Positions 62,193-64,000 of a stretch of DNA of 64,000 nucleotides are shown here, piece by piece; the first letter of the stretch is position 1; each line of letters begins with the position of its first letter. This DNA comes from Rossellomorea marisflavi (lineage in GTDB: Bacteria; Bacillota; Bacilli; Bacillales; Bacillaceae_B), in assembly GCF_009806575.1 (NCBI RefSeq), contig NZ_CP047095.1:3352001-3416000 (forward strand), read 5' to 3'. Under the pieces are notes generated by a model. That model was not told the origin of the DNA, ran no database searches, and saw only the letters and a program-made list of their open reading frames with translations. A program made the translations under genes and the position numbers.

Positions 62193-62407
62193 ACTGTCAA
62201 GAGAGTCGATAGTGAATCATTCCTTTCAGGTTTTTGTGTTACTCATTAAGGATACTACCCTGCCATTCTTTTGCCAAAACGTGTGTGGGGTGATTTTTTG
62301 AGAAAATCATCCTTCACTCCTGTTCTGCACTAAATTGTCAGACTTTCTTACACGTTTCCGCCTGTATCCTCCTGAAAGGAGTTCATCCTCTTTGAAAAGC
62401 GAAAAAA

Positions 62408-62430
62408 GAGAGTCCGAAGACCCTCCTTTC
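62408..62430 (-). terminator. Terminator of yurZ
   Basis: On the minus strand GAGGGTC-TTCG-GACTCTC (UUCG tetraloop), then T6. Confidence 0.88.
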
Positions 62431-62433
62431 CGT

Positions 62434-62799
62434 TTAATGCTTCAGTTCATTGAGATCGTGCATGGATTGTTGTACAAGCGTGACAGCCTGGCTCATGGCT
62501 GCACCGCCGCCGAATGCAGCGGTCACACCCACGGCTTCAAGGATTTCTTCTTCCGTACACCCTTGATCGAGACAGCCCTTTGTATGGTAGATGATGCAGT
62601 ACTCATCTTGAGAATACAAACTGATGCCAAGGGCGATCAGCTGCTTCTCTTTCTTCGATAGTACTCCTTCACGGAAACAATGCTCCGTGAAAGCATTGTA
62701 TTGTTGCGCCAGCTCCGGCATTTTTTCAGTGAAGATCCCGAGCCCCGTCTTGTAATCGAGCAGGGCCGCTTCCGTTGTATTTCTAGGCTCTACCTGCAT
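62434..62799 (-). CDS. yurZ: Carboxymuconolactone decarboxylase/AhpD-like protein YurZ
   Basis: 121 residues. AhpD-like fold: LTKKEKQLIALGISL-type segment (SKKEKQLIALGISLYSQDEYCIIYHTKGCLDQGCTEEEILEAV). The usual AhpD CxxC is not present as such; Cys residues occur as CII and CLDQGC. Small cytoplasmic protein with possible peroxidase or redox role. Position between metQ and sufC matches B. subtilis yurZ. Confidence 0.88.
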   Translation of the reverse strand: MQVEPRNTTEAALLDYKTGLGIFTEKMPELAQQYNAFTEHCFREGVLSKKEKQLIALGISLYSQDEYCIIYHTKGCLDQGCTEEEILEAVGVTAAFGGGAAMSQAVTLVQQSMHDLNELKH

Positions 62800-62873
62800 T
62801 CACTTTCAGCTCCATTCTAATTCGAGTGATCGAAAATAGTATGAGCTTATTGCAAAAAGATTATGTTTGGTAT

Positions 62874-63701
62874 TTATTCTTTGACCGGAACGACGGACCC
62901 TTTCCACTCTTTATTGATGAAGTCCTGGATCTCATCAGACTGGAGCACCTTGACAAGCTCCTTGATCTCTTTTTTGTTTTCATCACCTTTTTTGACTGCA
63001 ATGATGTTCACATACGGTGAATCCTTGTCTTCGATGGCAATGGAATCCTTGACCGGATCCAGTCCGCTATCGATGGCATAGTTGGAGTTGATGACGACGG
63101 CATCGCCTTCCTCGTTATTGTAAAGCTGAGTAAGAAGCGCCGGCTCATATTCGTAGTCAAATTTCAGCTTTTTAGGATTTTCGGCGATATCATCCAGTGT
63201 TGCTTGGGTTTTATCGATTCCATCCTTCAGTTTGATCAGCCCGTTTGCTTCAAGCAGGGTAAGGATCCTTCCGTGTTCTGCCACGGAGTTACTGAATAGA
63301 ATGGTTCCGCCTTCCGGGATATCTTTAAGGGATTTATGCTTCTTCGAGTAGACAGCCATCGGTTCAATGTGAATTCCGCCGGCACTGACGAAATCATATC
63401 CGTGTTCTTTCTTTTGCCCCTCAAGGTAAGGAATGTGCTGGAAGTAGTTCGCATCCAGGTCCCCGCTGTCCAGATCTTTATTCGGAAGTACGTAATCCTG
63501 ATACGTCTCGATCTTCAGGTCGATCCCTTCTTTTTCAAGGATCGGTTTTGCTTCTTCCAGAATCTCAGCATGAGGGACGTTAGATGCTCCGACCACGAGT
63601 TCCTTTGAATCGCCTGAGCTACCGTTGCTCCCGCTGGTTCCGCATGCTGCCAATCCTACAATACTTGCTGCTGCAATCGTGCCCACTAACCATTTTTTCA
63701 T
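62874..63701 (-). CDS. metQ: Methionine ABC importer substrate-binding lipoprotein MetQ
   Basis: 275 residues. Signal peptide with lipobox VGLAACG (Cys20). NlpA/MetQ family: ELVVGASNVPHAEILEEAKPILEKEGIDLKI, FQHIPYLEGQKKEHGYDF, IEPMAVYSKKHKSLKDIPEGGTILFSNSVAEHGRILTLLE and VVINSNYAIDSGLDP. Binds methionine outside the membrane and delivers it to MetNP. Follows metP by about 16 bases in one operon; an S-box would lie upstream of metN outside the window. Confidence 0.96.
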   Translation of the reverse strand: MKKWLVGTIAAASIVGLAACGTSGSNGSSGDSKELVVGASNVPHAEILEEAKPILEKEGIDLKIETYQDYVLPNKDLDSGDLDANYFQHIPYLEGQKKEHGYDFVSAGGIHIEPMAVYSKKHKSLKDIPEGGTILFSNSVAEHGRILTLLEANGLIKLKDGIDKTQATLDDIAENPKKLKFDYEYEPALLTQLYNNEEGDAVVINSNYAIDSGLDPVKDSIAIEDKDSPYVNIIAVKKGDENKKEIKELVKVLQSDEIQDFINKEWKGSVVPVKE

Positions 63702-63717
63702 CTGATTTCTCTCCTTT

Positions 63718-64000
63718 TTATCGTTTATCTATTTTATTGGTGAAATAATCACCGACAAGCTGAATGATGAATACAAGAACCAGGATCAAGATGGTCGCCG
63801 CCAGGGTGACATCGGTCCTGCTGCGCTGGAATCCGTCCAGGAAAGCAAGGTTTCCCAGTCCCCCTGCACCGATGACGCCCGCCATTGCGGTGTAACCGAC
63901 TAATGCGATGGCCGTCACTGTGATTCCGGAGATGAGGGCAGGCATGGATTCAGGAAGAAGGACCTTCATGATGATGGTGCTCGTTTTTGCTCCCATCGCT
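63718..64000 (-). CDS. metP: Methionine ABC transporter permease MetP (N-terminus off the window)
   Basis: The last 94 codons are visible. GAKTSTIIMKVLLPESMPALISGITVTAIALVGYTAMAGVIGAGGLGNLAFLDGFQRSRTDV carries the EAA-type coupling motif (KVLLPESMPALISG) and two C-terminal helices, typical of MetI/MetP. With MetN (ATPase, beyond the edge) and MetQ it imports D- and L-methionine. Confidence 0.95.
   Translation of the reverse strand, partial: AMGAKTSTIIMKVLLPESMPALISGITVTAIALVGYTAMAGVIGAGGLGNLAFLDGFQRSRTDVTLAATILILVLVFIIQLVGDYFTNKIDKR

Overview
The window is a stretch of chromosome from a low-to-moderate GC, spore-forming member of the Bacillaceae. The gene content and order follow the Bacillus subtilis yug-yuf-mrp-yui-yum-yut-yun-yur segment closely, with kapB/kapD, a seven-gene mrp antiporter operon, yumB/yumC, yuzB/yutJ/yuzD/yutI, yutH to lipA, sufCDSUB and metQ/metP. 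It lacks the comQXPA block that B. subtilis carries beside yuxO. A genus outside B. subtilis sensu stricto is likely (Rossellomorea or a similar marine or soil Bacillaceae), but the sequence alone does not settle this. Many genes start with TTG or GTG placed behind strong ribosome binding sites, and several starts below are corrected for that.

Layout. 1-14,031: the end of an aldehyde dehydrogenase and a small membrane protein gene, each with a CcpA (cre) site; yugI; a sodium-dependent transporter followed by an array of 25-bp palindromic repeats; a small XRE regulator; alaR-alaT; yugF; patB; a CuZn-SOD-like lipoprotein; a cyclophilin lipoprotein; kapB/kapD; pbpD; yufK. 14,314-20,064: mrpABCDEFG, which builds a multisubunit Na+(K+)/H+ antiporter. 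20,065-33,833: a dispersed Bacillus repeat, mhqN under a clear MhqR-type operator, yuxO, yuzC, yuiF, pepA, yuiD, a BtuF-like protein, yuiC/yuiB/yuiA, a methyltransferase, divergent yumB and yumC, an NAD(P)-binding protein and a repetitive acidic protein.

33,886-35,582: a small AT-rich island integrated in the 3' end of erpA/yutM. It is bounded by a 103-bp direct repeat of the erpA end and holds a truncated tyrosine recombinase and one small acidic orphan protein. 35,478-48,207: the Fe-S and redox genes erpA, yuzB, yutJ, yuzD and yutI; then yutH, yutG, an sda plus XRE-repressor islet not found at this position in B. subtilis, yutF, yutE, yutD, yutC, a 3-copy 126-bp hairpin repeat, lipA and a frameshifted yunA. 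48,250-56,402: a MetPS-like NSS transporter with its 37-residue small subunit, an NhaC-family transporter preceded by a well-formed lysine riboswitch, an HD-GYP protein, yunD, yunF and a DoxX protein. 56,500-64,000: the SUF Fe-S assembly operon sufCDSUB, yurZ, and the methionine ABC importer genes metQ and metP (metP runs off the window).

Themes. The window is rich in iron-sulfur assembly and carrier proteins (SufBCDSU, ErpA, YutI) with a client enzyme (LipA) and flavin NAD(P)H oxidoreductases (YumB, YumC, YutJ). It is also rich in sodium-coupled transport (Mrp, two NSS proteins, NhaC and YuiF types) and in sporulation control (KapB/KapD, Sda, YuzC, YutH, YutC). The most noteworthy non-routine structures are the erpA-integrated remnant, the lysine riboswitch, the two repeat families whose palindromes are maintained by paired changes, and the sda/XRE islet.
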